A stretch of 64,000 nt of DNA from Terrimonas sp937888905 (GCA_937888905.1 CALATA010000006.1:225421-289420); one strand, 5' to 3'; shown: positions 53,983-63,003, counted from the first letter of the stretch. Program-made: numbers and translations. The notes: generated from the letters alone by a model not told the origin.

Positions 53983-55427
53983 AAATCCACTACCCAGGTA
54001 TCCTTACTCCCGCCTCCCTGAGATGAATTCACTACCAGCGAGCCCTCGCGGAGTGCTACACGCGTGAGGCCGCCGGGTACAATGCGGATGCCGGCCGGAC
54101 CGCACAAGGCATACGGACGAAGGTCCACGTGCCGCGGCTGCAGTTTGCCATCGATCAGGCAGGGGACGGTTGATAGCTTAATGATTGGCTGCGCAATGAA
54201 TTCACGTGGTGTTTCGAGTATGGCTTCCTTCACGGCTTTCAATTCCTCTTCCGAGGCTTTGTCGCCCATTACCATACCATAACCGCCAGATTGATTCGTG
54301 CGTTTGATCACCATGTTTTCCATATTGGCAAATACATGTTCGCGCGCCTCTCTGTCTTCCATGCTGTAGGTAGGTACGTTGGGCAGAATGACGTCTTCGT
54401 TGAGGTAATATTTGATCATGGCCGGCACGTAGGCATATACGGCTTTGTCATCGGCCACACCATTGCCTACGGCATTCACGATGGCGACGTTTCCTTTGCG
54501 GTAAGCGCTGATCAGCCCCGGTACGCCCAATACACTATCCGGGCGGAATACCAGCGGATCGAGGTACTCGTCATCGAGACGGCGATAGATCACATGCACC
54601 TGCTGACGTCCGGCTGTCGTTTTCATATATACCTTATGATTGTCTACCACAAGGTCTCTTCCTTCTACCAGCGGAATGCCCATCTGCCGCGCAAGAAAAG
54701 TGTGTTCGAAATAAGCAGAATTATAAACGCCCGGTGTGAGCAACGCCATGGTAGGATTGGACAGATGTCCGGGCGAGAGGCTGCCTAAGATTTCATGCAG
54801 CAGCAGCGGATAATTGTTCACCATCCGTGCGCGGCTTGCGGTCAGCATGCCGGGGAATATGCGTTTGGTTACTTCCCGGTTTTCCAGCATATAAGACACG
54901 CCCGACGGTGTACGCAGGTTGTCTTCCAGTATATAAAACGTGCCATCCTGTCCGCGGATCAGGTCGATACCCGAAATATGAATGTACAGGTCATGCGGCA
55001 CGCGTACGCCATATACTTCGCGCGTGTAGTGCGGGCAACTGGCGATCAGTTCTGCAGGAATAATACCATCGCGGATGATCTGTTGTTCTGAATAGATGTC
55101 TTTCAGGAAAAGGTTGAGCGCTTTTAACCGCTGTGCGATTCCCTGCTCAATGTGCCGCCATTCCGCACCCGTAAGGATACGGGGAATGATGTCAAAGGGA
55201 AATATTTTTTCAATCCCCGCATCATCGCTGTACACGGTGAACGTGATGCCCTGGTTCATGAACAACTCTCCGGCCTGTTTGTCTTTCTGCAGCAGCACTT
55301 CAGTGGACAACTGGCTGATGTCTTTGAAGACCTGGCTGTATTGGTCCCGGATGTGTTCACCGGTACACATTTCATCCCATGTCCCGGCATACGGGAGGTA
55401 TTGCTCAAATAATTGCGTTCCGTTCAT
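53979..55427 (-). CDS. Circularly permuted ATP-grasp type 2 protein
   Basis: A 482-residue protein starting at ATG 55427 (MNGTQLFEQYLPY); an in-frame ATG 12 codons upstream is also possible. Family motifs: FPFDIIPRILTGAEWRHIEQG, GIDLIRGQDGTFYILEDNLR, GVSYMLENREV, ALLTPGVYNSAYFEH and KRTNQSGGYGMVMG, the last in the ATP-binding core. ATP-grasp enzymes join a carboxylate and an amine through an acyl phosphate, so this is probably a peptide-bond-forming ligase. It is the first gene of the trio with alpha-E and transglutaminase-like genes, although about 150 nt of repeats separates it from the alpha-E gene. Confidence 0.9.
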   Translation of the reverse strand: MNGTQLFEQYLPYAGTWDEMCTGEHIRDQYSQVFKDISQLSTEVLLQKDKQAGELFMNQGITFTVYSDDAGIEKIFPFDIIPRILTGAEWRHIEQGIAQRLKALNLFLKDIYSEQQIIRDGIIPAELIASCPHYTREVYGVRVPHDLYIHISGIDLIRGQDGTFYILEDNLRTPSGVSYMLENREVTKRIFPGMLTASRARMVNNYPLLLHEILGSLSPGHLSNPTMALLTPGVYNSAYFEHTFLARQMGIPLVEGRDLVVDNHKVYMKTTAGRQQVHVIYRRLDDEYLDPLVFRPDSVLGVPGLISAYRKGNVAIVNAVGNGVADDKAVYAYVPAMIKYYLNEDVILPNVPTYSMEDREAREHVFANMENMVIKRTNQSGGYGMVMGDKASEEELKAVKEAILETPREFIAQPIIKLSTVPCLIDGKLQPRHVDLRPYALCGPAGIRIVPGGLTRVALREGSLVVNSSQGGGSKDTWVVDL

Positions 55428-55525
55428 GACAGTCAGTTGGCGATAAAAAAAAGGTTGCCTCACATCAATGATGTGTGCAACCGTTATATCGAATATACTG
55501 ATTCCGTTAGTAAAAACGAAACCTG

Positions 55526-55564
55526 TTTTTATCAGGGATTGTGTATTTGCAGAAATGCGGCAAT
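55526..55564. repeat. 39-bp direct repeat, copy 1 (orphan copy of the esterase gene end)
   Basis: Identical over 39 bp to 56248-56286, extended to 46 bp with two mismatches (55522-55567). On the - strand it still reads as the last ten residues and stop of the lipoprotein esterase. It marks the far boundary of a 722-bp segment. Confidence 0.85.
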
Positions 55565-55614
55565 TTTTGTAGCTGTGAATGAAGTCGAAAGCTGAAATAA
55601 ACTGAAGTAATTAA

Positions 55615-55908
55615 CTAGTTATTTTTTTCTCTGCCAACCCTTTGTCTTATATCAGACATTATTACTTCTCTGAATGAGGTAAAAACTGCGTAATCAGAAT
55701 CATGTCCGTTGTTTAATGGCGGATCAATCCTCAATTCATAAATAATCATGCCCCAAGTGTTTAATGCTAAATCATCGTCATAAGAAACATAAGCCTCATG
55801 ACCATTAATCGCGTTCCTCCAGCACTGTGCCACACCTGGTACATCATGTTCAGGCAATGGGTAGCAATCGTGATTTGTTAAATGCAGTATTAGTTCGGTT
55901 CGTAGCAT
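55615..55908 (-). CDS. Small hypothetical protein, possible HicA-like partner
   Basis: A 97-residue protein without signal peptide. The N-terminal pattern LILHLTNHDCYPLPE, then INGHEAYVSYDDDLALN, loosely recalls HicA toxins (LIK-LE-xGC...H...), which are small dsRBD-like mRNases. The conserved His position is plausible, but the protein is longer than typical HicA (about 60-85) and overall similarity is weak by eye. It lies 3 nt after a HicB-like gene on the same strand, and both sit between direct repeats in AT-rich DNA. An uncharacterised small protein is the safe alternative. Confidence 0.5.
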   Translation of the reverse strand: MLRTELILHLTNHDCYPLPEHDVPGVAQCWRNAINGHEAYVSYDDDLALNTWGMIIYELRIDPPLNNGHDSDYAVFTSFREVIMSDIRQRVGREKNN

Positions 55909-55911
55909 AAC

Positions 55912-56118
55912 TTACATTGTTACTGGTTCAAGAACGAGGTTATTTTGCATGTCTGCTATTCTCTTCTCAAACGAAGCTAATAACAACTTCAGTTTTCGAT
56001 CGACGTCTTCCAAAGAAGTCCCCTGCACTATTAGCCCAGGAAAATCGTATACAAAAGCAGTGATAATGTCGCTGTTTTTGTTTGACATCGCAACGGCGAA
56101 ATTTGTGTTAGTGGTCAT
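55912..56118 (-). CDS. Small protein resembling the HicB antitoxin N-terminal domain
   Basis: A 68-residue protein starting at ATG 56118; a longer frame exists, but the promoter at 56193-56162 lies inside it. The core IITAFVYDFPGLIVQGTSLEDVDRKLKLLLASFEKRI follows the HicB pattern (strand, PGL/C..G.T.EEA, then a helix). It lacks the DNA-binding C-terminal half of full HicB, so it would be a partial-HicB type. The partner gene starts 3 nt downstream. The order antitoxin-like then toxin-like is compatible with, but not proof of, a TA pair. Confidence 0.5.
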   Translation of the reverse strand: MTTNTNFAVAMSNKNSDIITAFVYDFPGLIVQGTSLEDVDRKLKLLLASFEKRIADMQNNLVLEPVTM

Positions 56119-56161
56119 GATATAAAAGGTATGGTGATTACTGTTGTGGATATCAATAAAA

Positions 56162-56193
56162 CAAAAATATACAAAAAAAGTTTGTATCTGCAA
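56162..56193 (-). promoter_or_regulatory. Promoter of the two-gene cassette
   Basis: On the - strand TTG (56193-56191), 21 nt, and TATTTTTG (56169-56162) match the Bacteroidota promoter consensus, 43 nt upstream of the ATG at 56118. It lies inside the direct repeats, so the cassette brings its own promoter. Confidence 0.6.
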
Positions 56194-56247
56194 GCTCAAT
56201 ATATAACTGTTTATAAAATAGAGCTATATCATGAGGAGGTTTGCCTC

Positions 56248-56286
56248 TTTTTATCAGGGATTGTGTATTTGCAGAAATGCGGCAAT
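56248..56286. repeat. 39-bp direct repeat, copy 2 (inside the 3' end of the esterase gene)
   Basis: Second copy of the 39-bp repeat; it contains the last ten codons and the stop of the 56254-57093 esterase plus 6 nt downstream. The offset to copy 1 is exactly 722 bp. Confidence 0.85.
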
Positions 56287-57093
56287 CTTCAGATAAGAAT
56301 CGGTAGCACTGGGATCGCCCCACCCATGTCCTTCATTGGGGTAAAATACATATTGGTTGGCAACGCCGGCTGTATTCAGTCTGTCGCGCAGTGCAGTTGA
56401 TTGCGATGGCGGAACAAGATCGTCGATACCGCCCTGTAAGATCATGGTGGCGGAAGACTGGGCCGTTACATAATTGATCGGACTGCTGGATTGATAAAGG
56501 GTGGGATTGGACGTGGGCGTTCCGCCCAGAGCTTGTGGCAATAGCAGGGCAGCGAGTGCGCTGTTATTATATAAAGCGGTTAAATCCGTGGGACCAAAGA
56601 AGTCAACAATCGCTTTGGGGCGCACGGGGCTGGTATGTTTGTATCCCTGTAACAATGCCAGGTGTCCGCCGGCACTGGCTCCCAGGTAAACAAATTTTTC
56701 CGATATCTGGAATTGCTCCCGGCGGTTGTAAATATATTCTATCGCGGCTTTTACGTCTTGTTCCTGGGCGGGAAAGGGATTTACATTACCGGCTGCTGCG
56801 AGGCGGTAATTGATATTAAAAATGGCATAGCCTGGCAATAATTGCTGAACGCCCGCAATGCCCGCGGTAAAATCGCTTTTGTCGCCACCTGACCATCCGC
56901 CGCCGTGGATCATTACCAGTACTTTTGTGGTGCTGCTGCTCCGTTGCGGCGGCAGGTAAATATCCATTTTTTGCTGGGCATGACTGCCGTATGAAACATT
57001 GATCTGGGTATCCGGCACATTTTCGCTGTCGTTATCTTTTACGCAACTGGCAGCCGTCATTACAAGCATAAGCAGGGGCAGGAGTTTTTTCAT
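56254..57093 (-). CDS. Lipoprotein alpha/beta-hydrolase (esterase/lipase)
   Basis: A 279-residue protein with lipobox TAASC (Cys17). The oxyanion motif HGGGW is at 63-67, the nucleophile S140 in GASAGG, acid D224 or D225 in GGIDDLVPP, and His256 in NEGHGW. It resembles the acetylesterase/BD-FAE group and is a distant paralogue of the 14741 esterase. It probably sits in the outer or inner membrane facing the periplasm; the substrate is unknown. The final codons are duplicated 722 bp downstream, on the far side of the small two-gene cassette, so the present 3' end may have been restored by the inserted copy of the repeat. Confidence 0.88.
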   Translation of the reverse strand: MKKLLPLLMLVMTAASCVKDNDSENVPDTQINVSYGSHAQQKMDIYLPPQRSSSTTKVLVMIHGGGWSGGDKSDFTAGIAGVQQLLPGYAIFNINYRLAAAGNVNPFPAQEQDVKAAIEYIYNRREQFQISEKFVYLGASAGGHLALLQGYKHTSPVRPKAIVDFFGPTDLTALYNNSALAALLLPQALGGTPTSNPTLYQSSSPINYVTAQSSATMILQGGIDDLVPPSQSTALRDRLNTAGVANQYVFYPNEGHGWGDPSATDSYLKIAAFLQIHNP

Positions 57094-57282
57094 GCAAAAG
57101 GTTTAGGTTGGAAAATTAAATCCTTACGGAGCAAAAAAGCAATAATTATTCCTGTTTTGACCCGGCAGGTATGGTTTTAGTTCTTTTTTACGTCAAAAAT
57201 TCAATCTTAGCGCCTTAATCTCTTTGCAGCTTTGCATGAAAGAGCATCTATTTCACGCAAAGGCCGATAAGGGCAATGATGC

Positions 57283-57330
57283 AAGAAACTACTTATAACT
57301 TAATACTTAAAACTTATAACGGCTGTTTAA
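57283..57330 (+). repeat. Heptanucleotide array with CGGCTGTTTA core upstream of the protease gene
   Basis: ACTTATA, ACTTAAT, ACTTAAA and ACTTATA units run directly into CGGCTGTTTA (57320-57329). Same orientation as the array after uvrA. It lies 24 nt before the chosen protease start; the longer open frame (from 57276) would translate it. Confidence 0.8.
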
Positions 57331-57353
57331 CCCTTTTTCGTATTTTGAAAATT

Positions 57354-58769
57354 ATGTTATCAAACATGCGGGCCGGAAGAATAATTGCCCGGAGTCTGAT
57401 CGGCTTTTTTATCGGGCTGTTCATTTCCGGAGGATCAAACGCTCAGGGGATCAGTGTAGAGGAAAACTATGCGCGTAACGCACCCGGTATTGCCATGGTG
57501 CAGGCCGTCTATTCTGCAACGGTTTATGCCAACAAAGTGGCCGTCAATGAACCGACCTTCAACCGCCTGGTTGATTCGGTGAAACGACTGGATCATGGCG
57601 GCGGTCTCTCCGGTGAACAAAAACTCGATATCGTGATCCGGGAACTATACGCCAACCCCATCCGTTACTTTTCCCCGACCACCGAATATTACACGCAACA
57701 GCACCGCGTATTGTCCAATGGCACGGGCTTCTTCATTACCGGTGAAGGCCATCTTATCACCAACTGCCATGTGATCGAACGGGACAGTGCTTTTATCCGC
57801 CGAAAATTTTTACTGTCTACTTTCCAGGAAGTGACAGATGCCAATATCAATGCACTGGAATCTGCCTGGCAGATGACCTTGAGTGAAGAACAACGCAACC
57901 TGCTTTATGATGTGTACAGTTTTGTGTATTCCCGTATGTCCCCGCTGGTACTGAACAACCTGCGCAAAGAATTGAATGTATTGTACCGCATCGACAATGG
58001 TGATGAGCACATGGCGCGGATCAAAAAACCAGCAGAGGTATTGATAAAAGGAAAAGCGATGCCGGGTAAGGACGTGGCTATCCTGAAAATAAATGACGTG
58101 CGCAATCTTCCGGTATTGCGTATCAGCAACAGCACCCAGCCGCGTATTGGCAGCCGCGTATTGGTGCTGGGTTTTCCGGAACCTGCGGGCAATAACGTAT
58201 TCCTGGCGCTCGATGCAGCTACAGAACCAACGTTGACATCGGGTGTGGTGAGCGCTGTAAAAAAATCAGTAGGAGGCTGGCCCGTGATACAAATGGATGC
58301 ATTGATCGCACATGGCAGCAGCGGCAGCCCGGTTTGCGATGAAAAAGGCGATGTGATTGGCCTTGCCACCTTTGGCTCACTCGAACAACGCACCGGTACG
58401 CTGGCCAGCGGTTTTAATTTCGCCATACCCCTGCCCGTAATACAGGAGTTCATAGACTCCGTTAAAGTAAAGCCGCGCGTAAGCCACGCCAGCCAGGTCT
58501 TTAACCAGGGGTTGCAGTTTTTTTACCAGAGTTATTATCGTAAGGCTTTGAGTAAATTCAAAGAAGTGCTGAACATTAACGGTAATTATCCCGGGGTACA
58601 TCTGCTTATTACCGAATGCGAAAAGCGCATGGCCGCGGGCGGCGACCGTCAATCATTTATCGAAAAGAATTTCTTCCGCATCATTGCCTTTGCCCTCGTG
58701 ATCGGCGGTGTTTATATTATCTACCGCCAGCGGAGACAATTACGCTTGTCAAAGGAAATGCCTTCCTGA
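57354..58769 (+). CDS. Trypsin-like serine protease with C-terminal membrane anchor
   Basis: A 471-residue protein starting at ATG 57354 (or 57366); the longer frame from 57276 would read through a repeat array and is rejected. The signal peptide ends near GGSNAQ. The trypsin-like fold has all three catalytic residues: H139 in NCHVIE, D240 in GKDVAIL and S323 in HGSSGSPV. A long helical insertion (about 150-215) separates His from Asp. After the protease domain comes a TPR-like helical segment (FNQGLQFFYQSYYRKALSKFKEVL) and a transmembrane helix (about 441-460) followed by a basic tail. The topology suggests a periplasmic, membrane-anchored DegP-like quality-control or signalling protease without a PDZ domain. 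Confidence 0.88.
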   Translation: MLSNMRAGRIIARSLIGFFIGLFISGGSNAQGISVEENYARNAPGIAMVQAVYSATVYANKVAVNEPTFNRLVDSVKRLDHGGGLSGEQKLDIVIRELYANPIRYFSPTTEYYTQQHRVLSNGTGFFITGEGHLITNCHVIERDSAFIRRKFLLSTFQEVTDANINALESAWQMTLSEEQRNLLYDVYSFVYSRMSPLVLNNLRKELNVLYRIDNGDEHMARIKKPAEVLIKGKAMPGKDVAILKINDVRNLPVLRISNSTQPRIGSRVLVLGFPEPAGNNVFLALDAATEPTLTSGVVSAVKKSVGGWPVIQMDALIAHGSSGSPVCDEKGDVIGLATFGSLEQRTGTLASGFNFAIPLPVIQEFIDSVKVKPRVSHASQVFNQGLQFFYQSYYRKALSKFKEVLNINGNYPGVHLLITECEKRMAAGGDRQSFIEKNFFRIIAFALVIGGVYIIYRQRRQLRLSKEMPS

Positions 58770-58772
58770 TCA

Positions 58773-60608
58773 TTAAGCGATGCGCTGTAATTGCGTAAGA
58801 CGATGATAAATGCTCTCTTTCGATTCGATCAACTGATCATGACTGCCTCTTTCCACGATCTCTCCATCCTGCAGGATAATAATTTCATCCGCTTCCTTGA
58901 TCGTACTTAAGCGGTGTGCAATAACGAGCGTGGTACGTCCGCGCATCAGGTTGTTGAGCGCTTCCTGTACGGATTTTTCGGATTCGGTATCGAGTGCGGA
59001 AGTGGCTTCGTCGAGAATAAGAATGGAAGGATTTTTAAATACTGCGCGGGCGATGCTCAGACGCTGACGCTGGCCGCCGGAGAGGCGTATGCCGCGGTCA
59101 CCGATGTTGGTCTGATAACCGTCTTCGGTTTGTTCGATGAACTCGTGCGCATTCGCTACTTTGGCGGCGTAGATCACGTCTTCCATTTTTGCATCGGGTT
59201 GTCCGAGTGCAATGTTGTTGAAAATGGTATCGTTGAACAAAATGATCTCCTGCGTTACAAAACTCATGTGACTGCGCAGGGATTCCATCGTATAGTCTTT
59301 TACATTTTTTCCATCAATGAGCACTTCGCCACCGGTGGCATCATAGAAGCGCGGAACCAGGTCCGCAATGGTAGATTTACCAACGCCGGAAGGACCCACG
59401 AGGGCAATCGTTTTTCCTTTCTGCACCACCAGGTCGATTCCTTTCAACACGGTGCGGTCGGTATAACCAAAAGTGACATTGCGGAGTTCTATGCTTTCTT
59501 CAAATGAAGTCAGCGGAACAGCACCCGGGAGGTCTGCCACTTCCACCGGTTTATCGAGGATCTCGAGAATACGTTCACCCGCAGCTTGTCCCATTTGTAT
59601 ATTGGAAAGTGCCACTACAATGGCTTTCGCCGGACGGATCACCTGCGAGAAGATGGCAATGAAGGCAATGAAAGCACCTGCCTGCAGCCCGCCCCCGGGT
59701 GACAGCACCAGCCCGCCGCCATATACAAGGATGCAGGCTACAACGATAACGCCTGCCGCTTCGGAGAAGGCAGGAGCCAGTTCACGTTTGCTGAACGAGG
59801 CAAGACTGGCCTTTCTGTAAAAATCATTTTCCTGCGAAAAACGGCGCAATACAAAGCCGGTAGCATTGAATGCGCGGATGATGCGCATGCCCATCAATGT
59901 TTCATCGATAAGTGTCAGCAGGCGTCCGGCAGATGCCTGTACTTCTTTGGCTTCGCGTTTCAATTTTTTGGTAATGGCGGCAATGGCGACTGCCGATATC
60001 GGAATAATCAGCAGCGTGAACAGTGTCAGCTTTGCACTGATGGCAAAAAGCGCTACGAAGTAACCGATCATTACATAAGGTTCTTTAAACAACACTTCGA
60101 TAGAACTGGCCGCGGCACCTTCGATACCATACACATCGGTATTCAACCGGGAAATAAGGTCGCCTTTGTGTTCTTTGGTGAAGTAACCGAGGTGCAGCCG
60201 GTTGATTTTATCAAACAAGGCTTCTCTCAGTCTTTTTACCAGCAGCGTACGCGCATTGATCATGCAACGTTGTGCGAGGTAGCGGAAGATATTCGTAAGG
60301 ATTACCGCCGCCACGATCATGCCTGCCAGGAAATATAAAGCATAGGCAGGATTGCTGGTCTTGAAAGAATAGACGAGGTAATAAAAATAATCTTTGAAAA
60401 AAGAGGCGGAGAAATGGAAATCAGGTGCTGTGGCATATTTCGCAGCATCTGCGGTGTTAACCGGATCAAATAAAAAGTTGAGCAAAGGAATGATCAGCGC
60501 AAACTGGAACACACTGAAAAATACGCCCAGTAAGGTAAATACGAAAAATGGCACGATAAACCGGCTGAATGGCCGGGCATATACTAACAGTCGACGATAT
60601 ACTTTCAT
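58773..60608 (-). CDS. ABC transporter, MsbA-like fused permease/ATPase
   Basis: A 611-residue half-transporter. Six transmembrane helices fill about 15-320; the nucleotide-binding domain from about 370 has Walker A GPSGVGKST, Q-loop MSFVTQEIILFND, signature LSGGQRQRLS, Walker B SILILDEATSA and H-loop VIAHRLST. It should work as a homodimer flipping lipid or lipid-linked glycan; MsbA-type lipid A or glycolipid export fits the neighbouring glycosyltransferases. It starts 28 nt after the upstream glycosyltransferase gene on the same strand. Its stop is 3 nt from that of the convergent protease gene, with no terminator between them. Confidence 0.92.
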   Translation of the reverse strand: MKVYRRLLVYARPFSRFIVPFFVFTLLGVFFSVFQFALIIPLLNFLFDPVNTADAAKYATAPDFHFSASFFKDYFYYLVYSFKTSNPAYALYFLAGMIVAAVILTNIFRYLAQRCMINARTLLVKRLREALFDKINRLHLGYFTKEHKGDLISRLNTDVYGIEGAAASSIEVLFKEPYVMIGYFVALFAISAKLTLFTLLIIPISAVAIAAITKKLKREAKEVQASAGRLLTLIDETLMGMRIIRAFNATGFVLRRFSQENDFYRKASLASFSKRELAPAFSEAAGVIVVACILVYGGGLVLSPGGGLQAGAFIAFIAIFSQVIRPAKAIVVALSNIQMGQAAGERILEILDKPVEVADLPGAVPLTSFEESIELRNVTFGYTDRTVLKGIDLVVQKGKTIALVGPSGVGKSTIADLVPRFYDATGGEVLIDGKNVKDYTMESLRSHMSFVTQEIILFNDTIFNNIALGQPDAKMEDVIYAAKVANAHEFIEQTEDGYQTNIGDRGIRLSGGQRQRLSIARAVFKNPSILILDEATSALDTESEKSVQEALNNLMRGRTTLVIAHRLSTIKEADEIIILQDGEIVERGSHDQLIESKESIYHRLTQLQRIA

Positions 60609-60636
60609 ACTTCAGGTGGTGGCGTCTAACAAGGGT

Positions 60637-61692
60637 TTAATATAATGTTCTGTAAATATTCAGGTACTCAGCGGCGGCTTTGTCCCAGCAAAACGACTCA
60701 CTGTGTTGCCGTATTGCGTTGTGCATGTTTTCATCCCTGTATTGCTGCATACCGGAGGTAAACACTTTCTGCATGTGTTGCGCAGTAAAATCACGGAAGT
60801 AAAAAGCAAGATCGGAACCGATCTCCGGAAGAGCGGTGCGGTCGGATAGGAATACGGGTTTACCGACAGACATGGCTTCCGCTACCGGCAGGCCGAATCC
60901 TTCCGCGATCGATGGCAACGCAAATGCATAACAATTACGGTAGTACCATGATTTTTCGTACTCGGAAATATTACCGAGCAGGCGAAGGTTATTGTCTACT
61001 TTCAACTGACGGGCAGACTGGTGTATAAACTGCATGTATTCAGGATCATCGGGGCGTCCCGCGATCAACAACTCCATGTCCTGGTTTTGTTCCAGCAAGG
61101 GAAGTAATACATGGAAATTTTTCTTGCGGCAGATGACGCCCAATGAAAAGAGAAAAGGGCGTTCCGGTTTATAAGAGTTGCGCGACAGCCCAGGCATTTT
61201 CAAGGTATTGGTGCCATTGTGAATAACATACACCGGTTTGTTGCCTGTATCGCAATGCGTTAATACATCCTTACGACAAAATTCGGAGATGCAGACGATC
61301 ACATCCGCGCGGTTGATGTTCTGCTGCAAGTGACGCAAATGCTTGTCACGCCTCGCCTCTGACTTTCCTTCATAAAGAAAATTAAGATCATGAATGCTGA
61401 GCACTACTTTGATCCTGCGGTTGCGTTGCGGTATATAAGACGAACTCTGGTAAGTGGAATGCCATATATGGAATCCTCTTGTAGAGGGCATGAAGAACTT
61501 CTGTAACGAGTTTTGGGAAATATGTCCTGCATGGTCATTGAGTGCCGGGCGTACGGATGAAGGAGCGAAGTAAGTGAGGTGCTCACTGTGTTCCAATTTC
61601 TTTTCGAGGTGCCTGCCAAGGTTTAAACAATAATGGTACAGACCCGTATCAGCATACTTCATGCGTTCGCAATCAAAAATGATATTCTTCAT
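60637..61692 (-). CDS. GT4 glycosyltransferase (first of a divergent paralogous pair)
   Basis: A 351-residue GT-B-fold glycosyltransferase. The ATG at 61692 (MKNIIFDCERMKYADTGLYHY) was chosen over an upstream frame start because it aligns with the start of the paralogue at 61936. Family motifs: HDLNFLYEGKS, IVCISEFCRKDVL, PVYVIHNGTN, the donor-site EX7E motif in PSIAEGFGLPVAEAM, and FLSDRTALPEIG. It is cytoplasmic or membrane-associated and probably adds a sugar during surface glycan or O-antigen synthesis. It is likely co-transcribed with the ABC transporter. Confidence 0.9.
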   Translation of the reverse strand: MKNIIFDCERMKYADTGLYHYCLNLGRHLEKKLEHSEHLTYFAPSSVRPALNDHAGHISQNSLQKFFMPSTRGFHIWHSTYQSSSYIPQRNRRIKVVLSIHDLNFLYEGKSEARRDKHLRHLQQNINRADVIVCISEFCRKDVLTHCDTGNKPVYVIHNGTNTLKMPGLSRNSYKPERPFLFSLGVICRKKNFHVLLPLLEQNQDMELLIAGRPDDPEYMQFIHQSARQLKVDNNLRLLGNISEYEKSWYYRNCYAFALPSIAEGFGLPVAEAMSVGKPVFLSDRTALPEIGSDLAFYFRDFTAQHMQKVFTSGMQQYRDENMHNAIRQHSESFCWDKAAAEYLNIYRTLY

Positions 61693-61935
61693 TTCAGAGC
61701 GTTTAGTAAAATCAAAGCCAATCGTGGTGGAAAAAAATGGTGTGGCAGGCAAAACTTCCATTTAGGAGCAAAAGTCATACCTGACTACTCTGATCACCGT
61801 GACAACGTGCTTTTAATTACCGTTGCACGAGGTAAACTTTATTTTTTGAGACGATAATTTTTGAAGTTTTCTAACTAAAGTGGCAAGATATATGCGTTCT
61901 TTTGCGAAGGCTTTGATCCAACTATAACTCCCTAT

Positions 61936-63003
61936 ATGGCTTCAATTATTCTTGATTGTGATCTGATGCGGTTTCCCCACTCAGGGTTATATCATTATTG
62001 TCTTAACATTGGTCTGGCTGTAAACAAGCAGTTGGAAGCGGCGGGAAAAGAACCGATGAAAATGTACGTTCCTCCTGCTGAGAAAGATGCGTTCGGGCGT
62101 GGTAGTCATACGATTGTAGAAAAGAAATGGCATAAAATCTGGAAGCCTTTTCTGCATGGTTGCAAGGTATGGCATGCACCTTTTCAATCGGGGCGCATTA
62201 TTCCCGATAGGCGTAAACATCCGGATACCAAAGTAGTGCTGACCATTCATGATCTCAATCCTTTGCACGAAGGCAAATCACCGGAAGAGCAACGGCGCAG
62301 CATCGCCCACACACAATCACTGATTGATCGCAGTGACGCGATCGTATGTATATCGGAGTTTACGAAAGGGGATGTGTTAAAAAATTGCAAAGTGGGCAAC
62401 AAGCCTGTTTATGTGATACACAATGGCACCCACCGGGTAGCAAGTGATACCATTCCTTTCCAGCAGCCGCTGGTATCAAGACCTTTTTTATTTGGTATGG
62501 GTTATGTGAATACTAAAAAGAACTATCATTCGTTGCTGCCGCTGCTTCATCACAATCCGGAGCTTGAATTGGTGGTCGCGGGAAGATTGGATGAGCCTGA
62601 TTATATCACTAAAATGCAGCAGCTCGCGAGTGATATGGGCGTATCCGATCGTTTGCGCCTGACAGGTCCCGTATCGGAAGCGGATAAGGCCTGGTATTTG
62701 CGCAACTGTCTGGCATTCGTGCACCCGTCACTCGCCGAAGGTTTTGGTGCCCCGGTTGTAGAAGCCATGATTTTTGGTAAACCTCTTTTCCTGTCCAACC
62801 GCACCTCCCTGCCGGAGATAGGTGGTGATGTGGCCTTTTACTTTTCATCGTTTGACGGCGAACACATGCAGCAGGTTTTCGCGTCTGGCATGCAACGTTA
62901 TCAGTCAACCGATCTGTCAGCCGCATTGATAAAACGTGCTTTGCAATTCGATTGGGATAAAAATGCAGCTCAATATATTCAGGTATATCAATCATTATTA
63001 TGA
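61936..63003 (+). CDS. GT4 glycosyltransferase (second paralogue)
   Basis: A 355-residue GT-B enzyme closely similar along its whole length to the divergent gene at 61692 (both begin with MxxIIxDCxxM, then GLYHYCLN; both have HDLNxLxEGKS, CISEFxKxDVL, GNKPVYVIHNGT). The EX7E motif is in PSLAEGFGAPVVEAM. The conserved residues are intact in both copies, so they probably act in successive steps or on different acceptors rather than one being decayed. It overlaps the following methyltransferase-like gene by 4 nt (ATGA), implying coupled translation. Confidence 0.9.
   Translation: MASIILDCDLMRFPHSGLYHYCLNIGLAVNKQLEAAGKEPMKMYVPPAEKDAFGRGSHTIVEKKWHKIWKPFLHGCKVWHAPFQSGRIIPDRRKHPDTKVVLTIHDLNPLHEGKSPEEQRRSIAHTQSLIDRSDAIVCISEFTKGDVLKNCKVGNKPVYVIHNGTHRVASDTIPFQQPLVSRPFLFGMGYVNTKKNYHSLLPLLHHNPELELVVAGRLDEPDYITKMQQLASDMGVSDRLRLTGPVSEADKAWYLRNCLAFVHPSLAEGFGAPVVEAMIFGKPLFLSNRTSLPEIGGDVAFYFSSFDGEHMQQVFASGMQRYQSTDLSAALIKRALQFDWDKNAAQYIQVYQSLL

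Noticed and set aside
57276..57353. Longer N terminus of the trypsin-like protease
   Set aside because: The extension would be translated from a heptanucleotide repeat found at non-coding sites elsewhere, and the ATG at 57354 or 57366 gives a proper signal peptide.
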